A DNA stretch of 64,000 nucleotides from contig NC_050096.1 of the NCBI RefSeq assembly GCF_902167145.1, positions 269,846,622 through 269,910,621 of the forward strand, given 5' to 3'. This DNA is from Zea mays (taxonomy: Eukaryota > Streptophyta > Magnoliopsida > Poales > Poaceae). Under the pieces are notes generated by a model. That model worked only from the letters and a program-made list of their open reading frames with translations. It had not been told where the DNA came from and made no database searches. Shown here piece by piece: positions 33,801 to 43,172 of this stretch (positions are counted from its first letter, which is position 1; the number at the start of each line of letters is the position of its first letter). The position numbers and the translations under genes are program-made.

Positions 33801-35943
33801 TTCAAAGTCACCTTCTCTGCTGGTCAGTGCCTTCACTGATGCAGATTGGGCTGGAGATATTGATGACAGGCGCTCTACAGGGGGATTTGCTGTTTTTCTG
33901 GGCAGTAATTTGGTATCCTGGAGCGCTCGCAAACAACCAACCGTGTCAAGATCTAGTACTGAGGCTGAATACAAAGCTATTGCAAATGCCACTGCTGAGT
34001 TGATGTGGATTCAGTCTCTATTGAAGGAACTGAAAATTTCTTGTCCCCCTACAGCAAGAATCTGGTGTGACAATATTGGAGCTACCTATCTCACAGCCAA
34101 TCCAGTCTTTCATGGTCGTGTTAAGCATGTTGAAATTGACTTCCATTTTGTGCGTGAAAGAGTGGCAAGGAAGCTCCTGGATGTGAGAGTGATTTCTACA
34201 AATGACCAGATAGCAGATGGTTTTACAAAAGCTCTGACGAAGAAGAAGATGGATCTGTTCAGAGACAATCTTAACTTATGCAAGTTATGATTGAGGGGGA
34301 TGTTAGATAATATTAACAATGTATCTGTAAAGTAAGGAAAGGGTGATGCGCCTGTGCAAAGATAGGAAAGGATCTGTTCAGTTAGGAAAGGATCTGTTCA
34401 GTTATAGATATAATCTGAGGCAATCAATCAGATCTGTTATAGATAGAATCCAATCAATCATAATCTGTTTTGATTGATTTGATTGATTGCTGGCGCCAGC
34501 CCCTTTGTAATCTGATGATGGTATTCCATCTCCTATAAATACATACAGGCGGTCTACTACGGTAGGTAAAAAACGCTTCCCAACCTGGTGTTCTTTCAGG
34601 CAGGACTGTGTTGCGCAGGCTAGCGCGCGAGGCCAAGCGAGTGCTCAAGACGAGCTGCATGCCTGCGCAGGCTATCTGTGTGATTTATTGTTGATGAAAG
34701 CAACTCAAAAAATTGATGAATTGATCACTGAGACGAAGATCTATCATTTCCTTAATTAGATAACCGCTTGTTTAAGTCAATTTTACTTTAAATTGTAATT
34801 ATTGCATTCAAATGAAGTTCACATTACCATTATCTACGCATTTGCATGATTTATTTTTTTAGCCAATATAAATGATTTTTAGTGTTATATCCAGCCCCAT
34901 CGCCTTATCCCATTCCGCCTAGAACATGAGGACATCTGATCCTTCTATACAGCTAATTTTACCATGGCTTTTCCGTGTTATGCACTTTCAGTTCAAAAAT
35001 ACCATAGTAGGTTTTTTTGTTGCGTTGCATATTTTGTATCTGACTGACATATGTCACATGTAGCATTAGTTGTAACAAAAAGAACCAAAATCCGAAACTC
35101 AGGCCTTGTACGTTTACCCTCTAGATTATATAATCCAACTTAAATAAGTTGAGAGGTAAACAAACAACACAGATTATCAGATGGATTATGTAATCTAGAT
35201 ACCTAGAATCTAGATTATGATAATCCATAAGCGATCAATAGATGCTTATATAATCCATAAGCTGGGTTATATAATCCTGAAAGAAAACAAACAGGGCCTC
35301 AGTTGAACGAGACACATCTGAACTACATTTCATGTAATTAGGCTCGCAGTTTAAGTGATTTATTATATCAGCGAGATAAACAGTTCCCAGTGATACATAA
35401 GTGTAATCAAGCAAGTAAACAACAGCTCTGGGGAAAACAGATTTAAGGAAATGTGTCGGTCAAATAAAGCTCCAGCTACTTGGATTAAGATTGCTGCACT
35501 AAGCTCATAGAACCAGAGTCCAGACAAATGGCTAACTATAACATGACAAGGATCAAACAGAGTGCTCACCAACGCCGATCAGCAGAGCGAACAGCCACTT
35601 GAGCATGACGTAGTAGGGCACCCAGAACTTGCTCCGCTGCGCCTGCGCCGACCCAGCAACACAAAAAACTAAGCTGACCGCACACCAAAACCACACGCTC
35701 TCGAGTCGAGGACAATAGCAGCGGATGGGCTGGGGCGGCGGATACCTGCTCCTCCCGGTACGCGTAGTTCTCGATGACCTCGTAGTCGAGGCTCTCTATG
35801 GCAGCGCCCGATAAGAGTTCGTCGTCCGCGGCCTCGGAAGTGGAGGGGCCCGCCCCCTCCCCGTCGGCGGTGGGGAGGCGCGTCCACGCGAGCCGCGCCA
35901 TCCCGATGCCGTCGGGAACGTCGTGGTCGACGCCGGAGAGCAT
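9827..35943 (-). CDS. CLC-d: CLC-d-type chloride channel/anion-proton antiporter, 22 exons
   Basis: Exons in transcript order: 35943-35746, 35642-35570, 26994-26773, 26699-26653, 26572-26474, 25700-25626, 24415-24327, 22631-22491, 22397-22327, 14468-14389, 14299-14150, 14045-13986, 13897-13823, 12758-12607, 12392-12257, 12181-12050, 11945-11868, 11784-11729, 10464-10387, 10300-10144, 10062-9961, 9880-9827. They sum to 2325 nt (774 residues) with no break. The three anion-pathway signatures are present: [14 protein letters not shown] and GQFVPG. The serine in GSGIPE, where nitrate-selective CLC-a has proline, favours chloride. The glutamate of GKEGP is the gating residue, and the glutamate in [10 protein letters not shown] fits the proton site, so exchange is likely. 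Two CBS domains follow (exons 17-18 and 20-21). The N-terminal motif [16 protein letters not shown] is typical of plant CLC-d, a trans-Golgi/endomembrane type. The tail ends LQSTSVRF, shorter than the Arabidopsis protein as I recall it. An in-frame ATG 14 codons upstream (35985) is an alternative start. Confidence 0.94.
10545..11618. mobile_element. Stowaway-like MITE split by a LINE insertion
   Basis: The left end (CTCCCTCCcatcccaaatta after TA) and right end (taatttggaatGGAGAGAG before TA) are long inverted repeats typical of Stowaway/mariner MITEs. The MITE parts are 10545-10706 and 11524-11618, with a LINE fragment between them. It sits in the CLC-d intron between exons 18 and 19. Confidence 0.75.
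10707..11508 (+). mobile_element. 5'-truncated LINE with zf-RVT C-terminal domain
   Basis: This is the 3' part of an L1-like element on the + strand, antisense to CLC-d. Its ORF remnant ends at 11205 and shows [18 protein letters not shown], the zinc-binding zf-RVT motif at the C-terminus of plant LINE reverse transcriptases, followed by [14 protein letters not shown]. It is flanked by a perfect 15-bp duplication, CTATTTGACGTCATA, at 10692-10706 and 11509-11523. The 3' end is A-rich rather than a clean poly(A). Only about 0.8 kb of a normally multi-kb element is present. Confidence 0.82.
12506..12544. repeat. (AAT)n microsatellite
   Basis: An imperfect AAT/ATA trinucleotide repeat in the CLC-d intron just downstream, in transcript sense, of exon 14. 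Confidence 0.8.
14724..14865. repeat. Direct repeat of ctatactaccttatactggc
   Basis: A segment of more than 20 bp, CTATACTACCTTATACTGGC, occurs from about 14725 and again from 14842, on either side of the minute LINE insertion. This suggests a local duplication in the CLC-d intron. Confidence 0.6.
14797..14822 (+). mobile_element. Minute LINE-tail insertion with 19-bp target duplication
   Basis: Twenty-six bases resembling a LINE 3' end, with a terminal A run, sit between two perfect copies of AGATTCTGCAAGAATACAG (14778-14796 and 14823-14841). The insert resembles the LINE tail at 23440-23470 (ctcctgcgtgttcaag). The layout is that of target-primed insertion with extreme 5' truncation. Confidence 0.65.
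15925..16048 (+). repeat. Left LTR of the short-LTR element
   Basis: It runs TG...CA and is 124 bp. It ends in the same block as the right LTR (atgcaatacaaggagtctta) and is followed directly by the primer-binding site. Confidence 0.78.
16194..19803 (+). mobile_element. hAT DNA transposon, full-length with decayed transposase
   Basis: The ends are perfect 10-bp inverted repeats, CAAAGTTTTG (16194-16203) and CAAAACTTTG (19794-19803). They are flanked by a perfect 8-bp target duplication, CCTCCCGC (16186-16193 and 19804-19811), which is diagnostic of hAT. Both subterminal regions are packed with CGCCTAG/CTAGGCG motifs, likely transposase binding sites. The element is 3610 bp. A GC-rich, purine-biased stretch at 16380-16610 repeats gcgcgcagagaagaaaag-like units. 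The transposase remnant is listed separately. Confidence 0.92.
16655..19236 (+). pseudogene. hAT transposase, BED finger + DUF659 + dimerisation domain, frameshifted
   Basis: The start is MTEGEGQ at 16655. A BED-type zinc finger follows ([11 protein letters not shown], then RLKQHIAQ). After an intron (about 17217-17319), the DUF659/RNase-H-like core at 17320-18380 shows [27 protein letters not shown] and [14 protein letters not shown]. The hAT C-terminal dimerisation region includes [20 protein letters not shown] and [18 protein letters not shown] (18640-19000), followed by an acidic tail. Reading frame is lost at least three times: near 17075, near 18380 (premature TAA) and near 18727, where a small duplication disrupts the conserved cysteine/tryptophan motif. 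It is probably inactive, although the element's ends look functional. Confidence 0.85.
20928..21072 (+). repeat. Right LTR of the short-LTR element
   Basis: It runs TG...CA and is 145 bp, homologous to 15925-16048 but with an extra internal stretch containing ggcccattagggttaggg. Confidence 0.78.
21280..22020 (+). pseudogene. Copia gag remnant
   Basis: Shifted frames carry pieces of a Copia gag polyprotein (UBN2-type): [13 protein letters not shown] near 21555-21594, [16 protein letters not shown] near 21617-21660, and [14 protein letters not shown] near 21889-21930. Multiple frameshifts and stops are present. It lies just outside the right LTR of the short-LTR element and seems to belong to an older, separate insertion. 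Confidence 0.6.
22900..23471 (+). mobile_element. 5'-truncated LINE, 3' end
   Basis: The reading frame up to 23240 contains [20 protein letters not shown] and [20 protein letters not shown], like the extreme C-terminus of plant L1 reverse transcriptases. After a 230-bp 3' UTR it ends with ctctcctgcgtgttcaag and a run of nine A residues. The left boundary was not fixed and I found no confident target duplication. It lies in the CLC-d intron between exons 7 and 8, antisense to the gene. Confidence 0.7.
25899..25990 (-). mobile_element. 92-bp LINE tail with 19-bp target duplication
   Basis: On the minus strand this reads as a LINE 3' end finishing gcgtgttcgag and poly(A). It lies between perfect copies of CTAAAGTAGTCGATTAGTT at 25880-25898 and 25991-26009. 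It is an extremely 5'-truncated insertion of the same LINE family as 22900-23471. Confidence 0.75.
27108..27971. mobile_element. Putative DNA element with GGCCCTGTTTGG / CCAAACAGTGCC ends
   Basis: The left end GGCCCTGTTTGG at 27108 pairs with the right end CCAAACAGTGCC ending at 27971, with further weak pairing inside (cagcttatg, gctagcttatgag). The interior holds a SINE and a 400-bp GC-rich segment that may be captured genic DNA. No clear target duplication was found, so the boundaries are tentative. Confidence 0.4.
27140..27345 (+). mobile_element. tRNA-derived SINE with duplicated A-box module
   Basis: The head shows a pol III A-box-like gcagtggtaagag at 27152 and again at 27196, and one B-box-like cgcgtgttcaaaac at about 27230. 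The body (gggggaaggcttgcctcggt, ctcatgtgggagtctctggc) matches the grass SINE type I know. It is in the CLC-d intron between exons 2 and 3. Confidence 0.65.
28667..28684. repeat. Two-unit CCCTAA stretch
   Basis: The sequence gaaaccctaaccctaacc is telomere-like but covers fewer than three units. It is recorded only for completeness. Confidence 0.5.
28826..28895 (-). mobile_element. LINE/SINE 3' tail with (TTG)n end
   Basis: On the minus strand the segment reads tttcaactctagctacccca, then gcttgggactaaaaggcttt, then a TTG repeat. This is the common 3' tail shared by RTE-like LINEs and some grass SINEs. Confidence 0.55.
28896..29285 (-). mobile_element. Copia remnant: end of RNase H plus start of 3' LTR
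   Basis: On the minus strand, 29275-29165 encodes a degraded Copia C-terminus ([20 protein letters not shown], then NVRSTDAST). A purine tract, gggagggagggggg, follows, and then LTR-like DNA with TATATATA near 28985. The right boundary is unclear. The element is incomplete. Confidence 0.55.
29286..29648. other. GC-rich CLC-d intron DNA into which the Copia element inserted
   Basis: Several overlapping minus-strand ORFs exist because the DNA is GC-rich. None shows a recognisable family. The same stretch resumes after the Copia element at 34604. Confidence 0.35.
29654..29931 (+). repeat. 5' LTR of the Copia element
   Basis: It begins TGTTAGATAATATTAAG and ends GTGTTCTTTCA. A TATAAATA box lies at 29867-29874. 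Confidence 0.95.
29999..34290 (+). pseudogene. Copia gag-pol polyprotein with three frameshifts
   Basis: Domains in order: gag start at 29999; zinc knuckle [14 protein letters not shown] (about 30811); aspartic protease DTAATDH (about 30950); integrase H2C2 (HNRLGH to CDACQQGK, about 31340-31460) and DDE core ([16 protein letters not shown]); reverse transcriptase with YVDDII (about 33342); RNase H with [18 protein letters not shown] (about 33835); end at 34290. This gag-PR-IN-RT-RH order defines Copia. Frame changes lie near 30115 (gag), 31985 (integrase C-terminal part) and 32890 (just before RT). Each is consistent with a single-base indel. This copy is unlikely to make a functional polyprotein. 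Confidence 0.93.
34301..34598 (+). repeat. 3' LTR of the Copia element
   Basis: It is nearly identical to the 5' LTR. The extra length comes from two tandem copies of aggaaaggatctgttcagtt. Confidence 0.95.
35102..35299. mobile_element. MITE with AGGCCTTGT...ACAGGGCCT ends
   Basis: The left end aggccttgtacgtttaccct pairs with the right end aaagaaaacaaacagggcct. Inside, several gattatataatcc/ggattatataatcc palindromic motifs recur. No coding. It lies in the large CLC-d intron near exon 2. Confidence 0.65.
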
Positions 35944-37216
35944 CGGATCGGGATGCGGCGGCGCCGGATCCCGACCTTGACGCACGCTCGATCGGGGTAG
36001 GGAAAGGGTTGCTGCGAGACTGGCCGGGAAAGCTTGAGAACCAAGAGTTCGTCAAGTTGGTCCCGTGAATTTGTGGCGTGGTTAGGTTCTGTTTTTTAAT
36101 TTTACCATTCCAATTTATAATTTTATAATTCGTTTAAATTTTTTAACCTAAATTTGATCGGCTTGTATTGTTCAAAAATAAACTTATATTTATTATTAAT
36201 TTTTACTATATACTGTTTATCATATAATATATTTAAAATATGGCTTTGAATTTTTCATATTTTTCATAAAAAAATAAATAAGACGAGTCCATCATACTTG
36301 ACACAAAAAATCAAACGAATTATAATTTAGGACAGATAGAGTACAAAAAAATGGTGTGGTTAACGGTCCATAGAGTATTTTTAAAATTTCTAAACAATTA
36401 TAATTATAAAAAAAATATGATATTTTATAGTCACGTAATTTTAATTGTATTTCTGATAACCAAGTTTTAGAAACCTTTAGATACCAAGATATTTTTAAAG
36501 TATTTAAACTTCACTTTAACTCAAAATTTTCACAATATAACTAGCTTTTGTCTAAATATCATGGTTTATAACGTTGTATTTAAATAGCAAATGACTAGTT
36601 TTTGTCTAGATATCACGGTTTATGTTGTATCTAACTAAAATTATGGTATTATCATTATAATTACAAAATATGATATTATATGGTCTGTTGAATAGCTCCT
36701 GAATCTATAAGACTATCTTCAGCAGATTCTCTATTCCACTCTCTATTTCACTTCATATTTTAAACTCTATTTTGCAAAAAATGTAATCTACACGGCCCTT
36801 TATATGGTCTGTTGAAGATGACCTAACCAATAAGTTGTGTATATAGTCATGTAAAATATTTGCATTGTAGAAGGTATTATTTATAAAATCTATACTACTA
36901 TATTAATAGTCTAATGTGGGCACTGGTGGTACCAGTCTTCACCTCCCCACGCCCAGCACCCGCAAAAAATAGTAGCACTTGAACTCACACCCCTCTGCTC
37001 TAAAAATTTAGGGCTAACTACTGGATCACACGTACTTTAGTGTTTAGATATAAACAAAAATTATATTTGTAGTCTAGACGTCGCTCCTCACACTCCCGTG
37101 CCTCGTGGCAACGTACGGGTATATAGTTTGAAATATGTAGGACATAAGAGATGAGCCATTGGCGCTCGATCGTCGAGGCTAGTGGTAGGCTGATAGCCTG
37201 GCTAGGGAGCATGGCT
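35944..37216. other. CLC-d 5' flank and AT-rich intergenic DNA
   Basis: The 35944-36060 part is GC-rich and probably CLC-d 5' UTR/promoter. Beyond it the DNA is AT-rich with a short MITE near 36712-36825. No gene recognised. Confidence 0.45.
36712..36825. mobile_element. Short MITE with CATCTTCA(A/G)CAGA ends
   Basis: The left end agactatcttcagcagattc pairs with the right end ggtctgttgaagatgacct. It is about 115 bp and resembles the ends of 3888-4216. Confidence 0.5.
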
Positions 37217-37224
37217 GGCGTGGC

Positions 37225-37733
37225 TAGGGCTGGGCAAAAAACCCGTAACCCGAACTTAAACCTGAAATACCCAAAACCCAAATTTTATTCGGTGATTTCA
37301 GGTAGCAACTTGCAAAACCCGAATCTATTTCGGGTAATTCGGGGTATCACAACCGGGTACCCGAATTATCCGAACTCTCATGTGTCATGTACTCATGTCA
37401 TGCTTAATTATTATTTTGTACATCTATAGTTATGTGTAAGTGTGTATAACTTGTGATTGTAGATTGCTTGTGTCTTATATGTCCATTTATATCATTATTC
37501 AGACTGTATTTTTATACTAATTTAATAGGGTGTATGTGTTTTTATAAAGCCGACACAACAATTCGGGTAGTTCGGGAATACCCGGACCAGAACCCGAAAT
37601 TCCGGGTAACCGAATTTTCGGGTATTATAAAACCCGTTGTAATTTCGAGTATCGATTCTCAAAACCCGAAATTTTAATAAATACTCGAATTAACCGACCC
37701 GAATTTTTCGGGTAACCCGAACGCCCACCCCTA
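37225..37733. mobile_element. Non-autonomous hAT-like element rich in AACCCGAA motifs
   Basis: The left end TAGGGCTGGGC and right end GCCCACCCCTA are inverted repeats. Flanks ggcgtggc (37217-37224) and ggtgtggc (37734-37741) form an 8-bp duplication with one mismatch. Both subterminal thirds contain many copies of aacccgaa/ttcgggt. There is no transposase ORF. It is 509 bp. Confidence 0.72.
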
Positions 37734-37741
37734 GGTGTGGC

Positions 37742-38497
37742 GCTCGAATCTGAGCCGAAGCCCACCACTGGGCTATTAGAGCAAGCATAATAAAAGGCTA
37801 TAAACTGGCTAAATAATGAGATGGAGAAGAGAGGAGAAGCGGACTATAAATTTACATATGGCTTTGACACAAAAACGAAGGAGCTTTATGAGAGATAACA
37901 TACCGAAGAGCTAACTATTATATAGATAGGCTAAATGACACGCTACAAGCAATGGCAGATCCAGAATTAGACTAAGGCCCCGTTTGTTTCGTTGGAATTG
38001 AATTCTATTTTAACAATTATAATTTAGACAAAACTAATTAAGTTCATATATTTATATATATAATATATTTGTATATTAACCTGAATTATATGAGAGAGAT
38101 AGTTATATACTACATTTATGTTATAGCGAAGCAATTAGAAGAGTGTGCCATAAGTTGTACATCGAAAAAATAGCATGTAAATCTATAAAATCAATTTCAT
38201 CTCTCACCCCATGAATTTGAGATAGGATTATATGATACCTTTGAAAAGTGGTGAAATGTCACATTCTAAGAGTGTCGGCTTATTTCAGTAAGAGTGTGGG
38301 TTTTTGGCCGACACTGTTTGCCTTTTTTCTTGTAGTGTTAGTAAGATTTCAATTCCTTAAAATAAAAGAAAACAAAGGCTGGTTTTATTATTGGTGCAAA
38401 CAACACAAAACGGTAGAGGGACTCATTTTTTAACTTCCTCTTCCCTTCTTACGATCCACCTCTTTCTCCAATAGAGCAAGGGGTTATTTTTTCTCTT
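37742..38497. other. AT-rich intergenic DNA
   Basis: It contains one apparent MITE end (ggccccgtttgtttcgttgg at about 37977) without a clear partner. No gene seen. Confidence 0.4.
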
Positions 38498-38629
38498 AGG
38501 GCTGATTTGGTGGTAAGGGTTCCCAAAGGGATCTATAGGAGAGAAATCCTCTTGCAATTCAATTTTGAATAACAAGGGAATTCCTCTCTCATGGATCTCC
38601 TTAGGATTCCTTAGCACCAAATTAGCCCT
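38498..38629. mobile_element. Short MITE with AGGGCTGATTTGGTG ends
   Basis: The left end agggctgatttggtg and right end caccaaattagccct are near-perfect inverted repeats about 130 bp apart. It is AT-rich and non-coding. Confidence 0.7.
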
Positions 38630-39671
38630 TATTGTTTCTTTTTTCCCCTACAACTTTCACCTCTACATCTACATCGATGAAATTTATAGTTGTAGGGGAG
38701 CTGGAGCCCTCAGCCCCTTCAGATCCGCCATGGCTCAGCAAGTGTTTTTCTTATTAAAATTGCTCTTATACTGCACCACGTAGGATCGATGGCGAGACGT
38801 GCACATGGGCACATGGCCACCAGAGCACGTGGTCGTGGTCGTCGTTTTGACTTGTGAAGAGTGGCTGCGACACGGCCCAAAGTCCAATTGAGTTCCCCAA
38901 AAGCGAAAAGGATTTGTGCCCGCGGAGATGTTGCGAGTTGAGAGCGTAGTTTTCTTCTCCGGAAAAGAAATTACTACTCTATAAAGCATGACGCAAACGG
39001 GCGCTGGCATTCATCCACGTCTGCTGAAAAAAAAATATCGTGCGCAAGATGATCCATCAACGGACGACGTTGCCTCTCAGTTTGCCCGTGAATCATATTC
39101 ATCCGATGCAATTTGAACGGCCTCCCTTTCTTGAAGCGTTGGTCTCTGCGTCCAGAGCCTTCCAGTTACTACTATACAATACAAAGCGGGACTCGCTGTG
39201 TCCACGTCGTCTCTTTATCTTCCGGCCATAGGATCAGTTTTTAACGGATACGAAGCAGCTGGCCTTACAGCGACTCGACATGTCTCGATTTTTCCAGAAG
39301 CCGAAGCGACTCGACATGCTTTCCAAGGAATCCAAAGGAGCCATGACCTGCTTGAGTCTAGAGTCCAGACTCCAGAGTCCCCCGCGCAGGCAGAGAGCCA
39401 CGGCGGCGGCAGCGGCGGCTCGGCTGCTTATCCCAAGCACCCCGGGGCGACGAAGGTTGGTGACTGCTCGCGTGGAATAAGGCAGCCCACTTGACGCGCT
39501 TCGGGATGGTTAGCCATCAAGCTGCCGGTGGCTGGACCGCCGCCGCCGAGGACCAGTACATTCGCACCAAGCATGGTGCAGAGGAGGCTAAAGCCAAGGC
39601 GCGCGTGGAATTGGAAGCGAGTGCTGCTGCATCAGCAACCTCCTCGACCACCGTACTGGCGATCAATTCAC
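38630..39671 (+). other. Promoter-like stretch and unrecognised short ORFs upstream of the MAPK fragment
   Basis: A TATAAAG box at about 38979 and GC-rich DNA at 39350-39660 look genic. ORF 39506-39676 (begins MVSHQAAGG, contains EDQYIRTKH) has no family I recognise and overlaps the start of the MAPK-like fragment in another frame. A roughly 30-bp tandem repeat (agccgaagcgactcgacatg-like) lies near 39260-39320. It could be another captured gene piece. Confidence 0.25.
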
Positions 39672-40729
<1,058 letters not shown>

Positions 40730-43172
40730 TGAAAGTTGCCTAGAGGGGGGTGAATAGGCAAGTTAAAACTTTTTCAACAAAAACTAGAAGCAAACTGGGT
40801 AAAACTGAATTGATCTCAAAATTCACCCAGTTAACTTTGGAAATGAGATGTTCTAAATGATCCACATGATTCAAAGTAGTAGATCTGAGAAGGGCACTTC
40901 TCAAAATCCACACACCAAAAAGATATAAACAAATCTTCCACGCAATGGTGAGAGAACGAAGAACACAAACAAACACAATGAGCAAGAACACAAGAGACAC
41001 AAGATTTATCCCGAGGTTCGGTCACACCACCAAGGTGCCCTACTTCCTCGTTGAGGCGCCCACAAAGAGCTGGGTCTCTTTCAACCCTAATCCTCCCTTT
41101 GCCGACCACAAAGGTCAAGCCCACACAATAATCTTTGCTCAAACGAGCGGGTAATACAAACTTTCTTGTGGTCTTCCACAAGATTTGGAGACTCACAAGA
41201 GACACCTAGTTGTCTAGGAGCTAGAAGCTCCAAGAGTAATGAATCCACAAAGAACTCGATGTAATACCAAAGCTCGAATCAATAAGAGCAAGAGAGATTT
41301 GGAGATGAATCACAAAAACCGCAGCTCTCAAACTCACTCAAAGATTTCTCTCCAAAGATTTGAAATGGGAGAGGCAAGAGGTGTGTGAGAGAGAGTGGGA
41401 GGTGTTTCTCAGGTTGGGAATGAAGTTTTGTGCGTGCTTTTGTGTGTGGGGAGAGAGGTAGGAGTGAGTATATATAGGTGGAGCTCAAAACTAGCCGTTG
41501 GGCAGATTTTTCTGTCTGAGACCGGTTAAACCGCCCCCTAGGGCGGCTGAACCGCCCCTGGCAGGTCAGGCAGACTGTCTGCCAGTCTGACTGTCAGACT
41601 GACTGGCAGACTGACCTGCAGACTGGTCAAGTTGACCAAGACCGGTTGAACCGCCCCTAAGACCGGTTCAACCGCCTGGGGCAGGCTGACAGACAGTCTG
41701 CCAGTCAGACTGGCAAACTGCAGGTCAGACTGCAAAAACAGGTCCTGACACCGGTTGAACCGCCCCTAGGGCCGGTTCAACCGCCTGGGGGTCACAGTGG
41801 CAGCCAGTCTGCCAGTCAGGAGGTCAGACCGGTCAGGTGACCCTGACACCGGTTGAACCTCCCCTAGGACCGGTTCAACCGGTTTTGACCAGTGAGGTCC
41901 GGGGAAAATACCCCGGCCGAACTTTCCCTGGATACTGGTTGAACCTCTCTGGACCCCGGTTGAACTTGCCCTGGACCCCGGTTGAACCTCTCTGGACCCC
42001 GGTTGAACTTGCCCTGGACCCCGGTTGAAGTTGAAGTTCAGCTGGAGTTGAGAAAGCTCAACTCAGCTGAAGTTCAGCTCAGCTGCAGCTGAAGAAGCTC
42101 AGCTCAGCTGAAGTTCAGCTCAGTTGAAAAGCTCAGCTGCAGTTTAAGAAGTTCAGCTGCTTTTCAACAAGAACACTCTAGGTTTCTCAAACCTAACCAC
42201 GGTCAGCCATAGAATTTTAGAGAGATTTTTGGTTTTCAAAAAATATCTTTTGAATATAGAGGCTTGAGCTTTGGCAAACACCTACCTTCTTTTTGGATCC
42301 CTCTTTATAGTACGACGATTCCTATACTCAAGTTAAATAAAATATATTAAGTAAACTACTTGAGTCATTGGTGTCTCATGTGTGATTTCTCCATGGCGTT
42401 GCTTCATAAGGATCACAAACATCTTTGTCTCACCTTTTGAAGCAAATATAAATCAAACCATGTGACTTGTGCCATATCACCATATGTGAGTTCAAATCAT
42501 GGCTTCAAGTCACTGTACTGATGCATCAACATGTTATAACTCTTCATAGTTGATTAGTTCATCGACTTAGTGCAAGTACTCTCTTCTTCACCTTAGCCAT
42601 GGTACCTCGGTCCACAAGCCGTCGCTTGGCCTTCACCTTCGCTTAGTTCCTCGAAGCCCTTTCCTTGCTATCTTCACCCTATCAAGCCATTCTTGAGTCA
42701 CATCATATTGATCATCCATTGAGAGAATCATTTCTTCAATATTGTGAACCTTGCTTGAATGTCTTCTAGATATAACCGTTAAGATCAATCAAGCTCTAGT
42801 TTGATTCTCATAGAAGCATATATGGACTGATAGTAATATGGTCAAGCCAATTCACGATTCCTCATATCTTATTCACTTTGGCTTGACCTATCCTCTTAAT
42901 CACTTCATCCTCTATTTTGATCATATGTATGTAGTGATTTCTCGGGTCTTGTCCATATATTCAAACCAATATAGAGATCATATAATATCCATTTGCATTG
43001 TCTCATTGGTTATTTAACCTCGTGTTGAACCTTCGTTCATTGATCATTATACACTATTCAAGTATGTTCATCATACTGAATTTCCTGTTCAACACTTAGC
43101 AAACTCGTTAGACCTTTAAATGTGTTGTTATCCAAATCACCAAAACTCACAAAAGGGAAGAATGCACTTTCA
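40730..43172 (-). repeat. 3' LTR of element D (SIRE/Maximus-like Copia)
   Basis: The ends tgaaagttgcctagaggggg (left) and aatgcactttca (right) give TG...CA with short inverted ends. The left block ctagaggggggtgaatagg is typical of Maximus/SIRE LTRs as I know them. A minus-strand TATATATA lies at about 41470-41477. Immediately beyond the right end is ctccccctttttgg, a polypurine tract on the minus strand, which fixes the orientation. It is 2443 bp. A repeat-rich block at 41515-42165 is listed separately. Confidence 0.72.
41515..42165. repeat. Block of accggttgaaccg, cagactg and agctcagctgaa repeats
   Basis: Three motif families follow each other inside the D LTR: accggtt(g)aaccgcc units in both orientations (41520-42030), cagactgNcaggtcag units (41565-41830), and agctcagctgaagttcagct units (42040-42165). 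Many units are self-complementary, so long hairpins are possible. Confidence 0.75.

Larger units (their letters stand above)
29654..34598 (+). mobile_element. Full-length Ty1/Copia element (Ale/Hopscotch-like), recent insertion
   Basis: The LTRs are 29654-29931 (278 bp) and 34301-34598 (298 bp). They are flanked by a perfect 5-bp target duplication, GGCAG (29649-29653 and 34599-34603). The primer site tggtaatcagagcc begins at 29932. The purine tract ttgaggggga lies immediately before the right LTR. By eye the LTRs differ by two substitutions plus a 20-bp tandem duplication in the right copy, which indicates a young insertion. It lies in the 8.6-kb CLC-d intron between exons 2 and 3, on the opposite strand to the gene. 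Its gag-pol is frameshifted. Confidence 0.95.

Noticed and set aside
35566..35985. 139-residue minus ORF as a CLC-d isoform
   Set aside because: After EEQ at 35746 it reads into the intron; the spliced form joins AQRSKFW at 35642.
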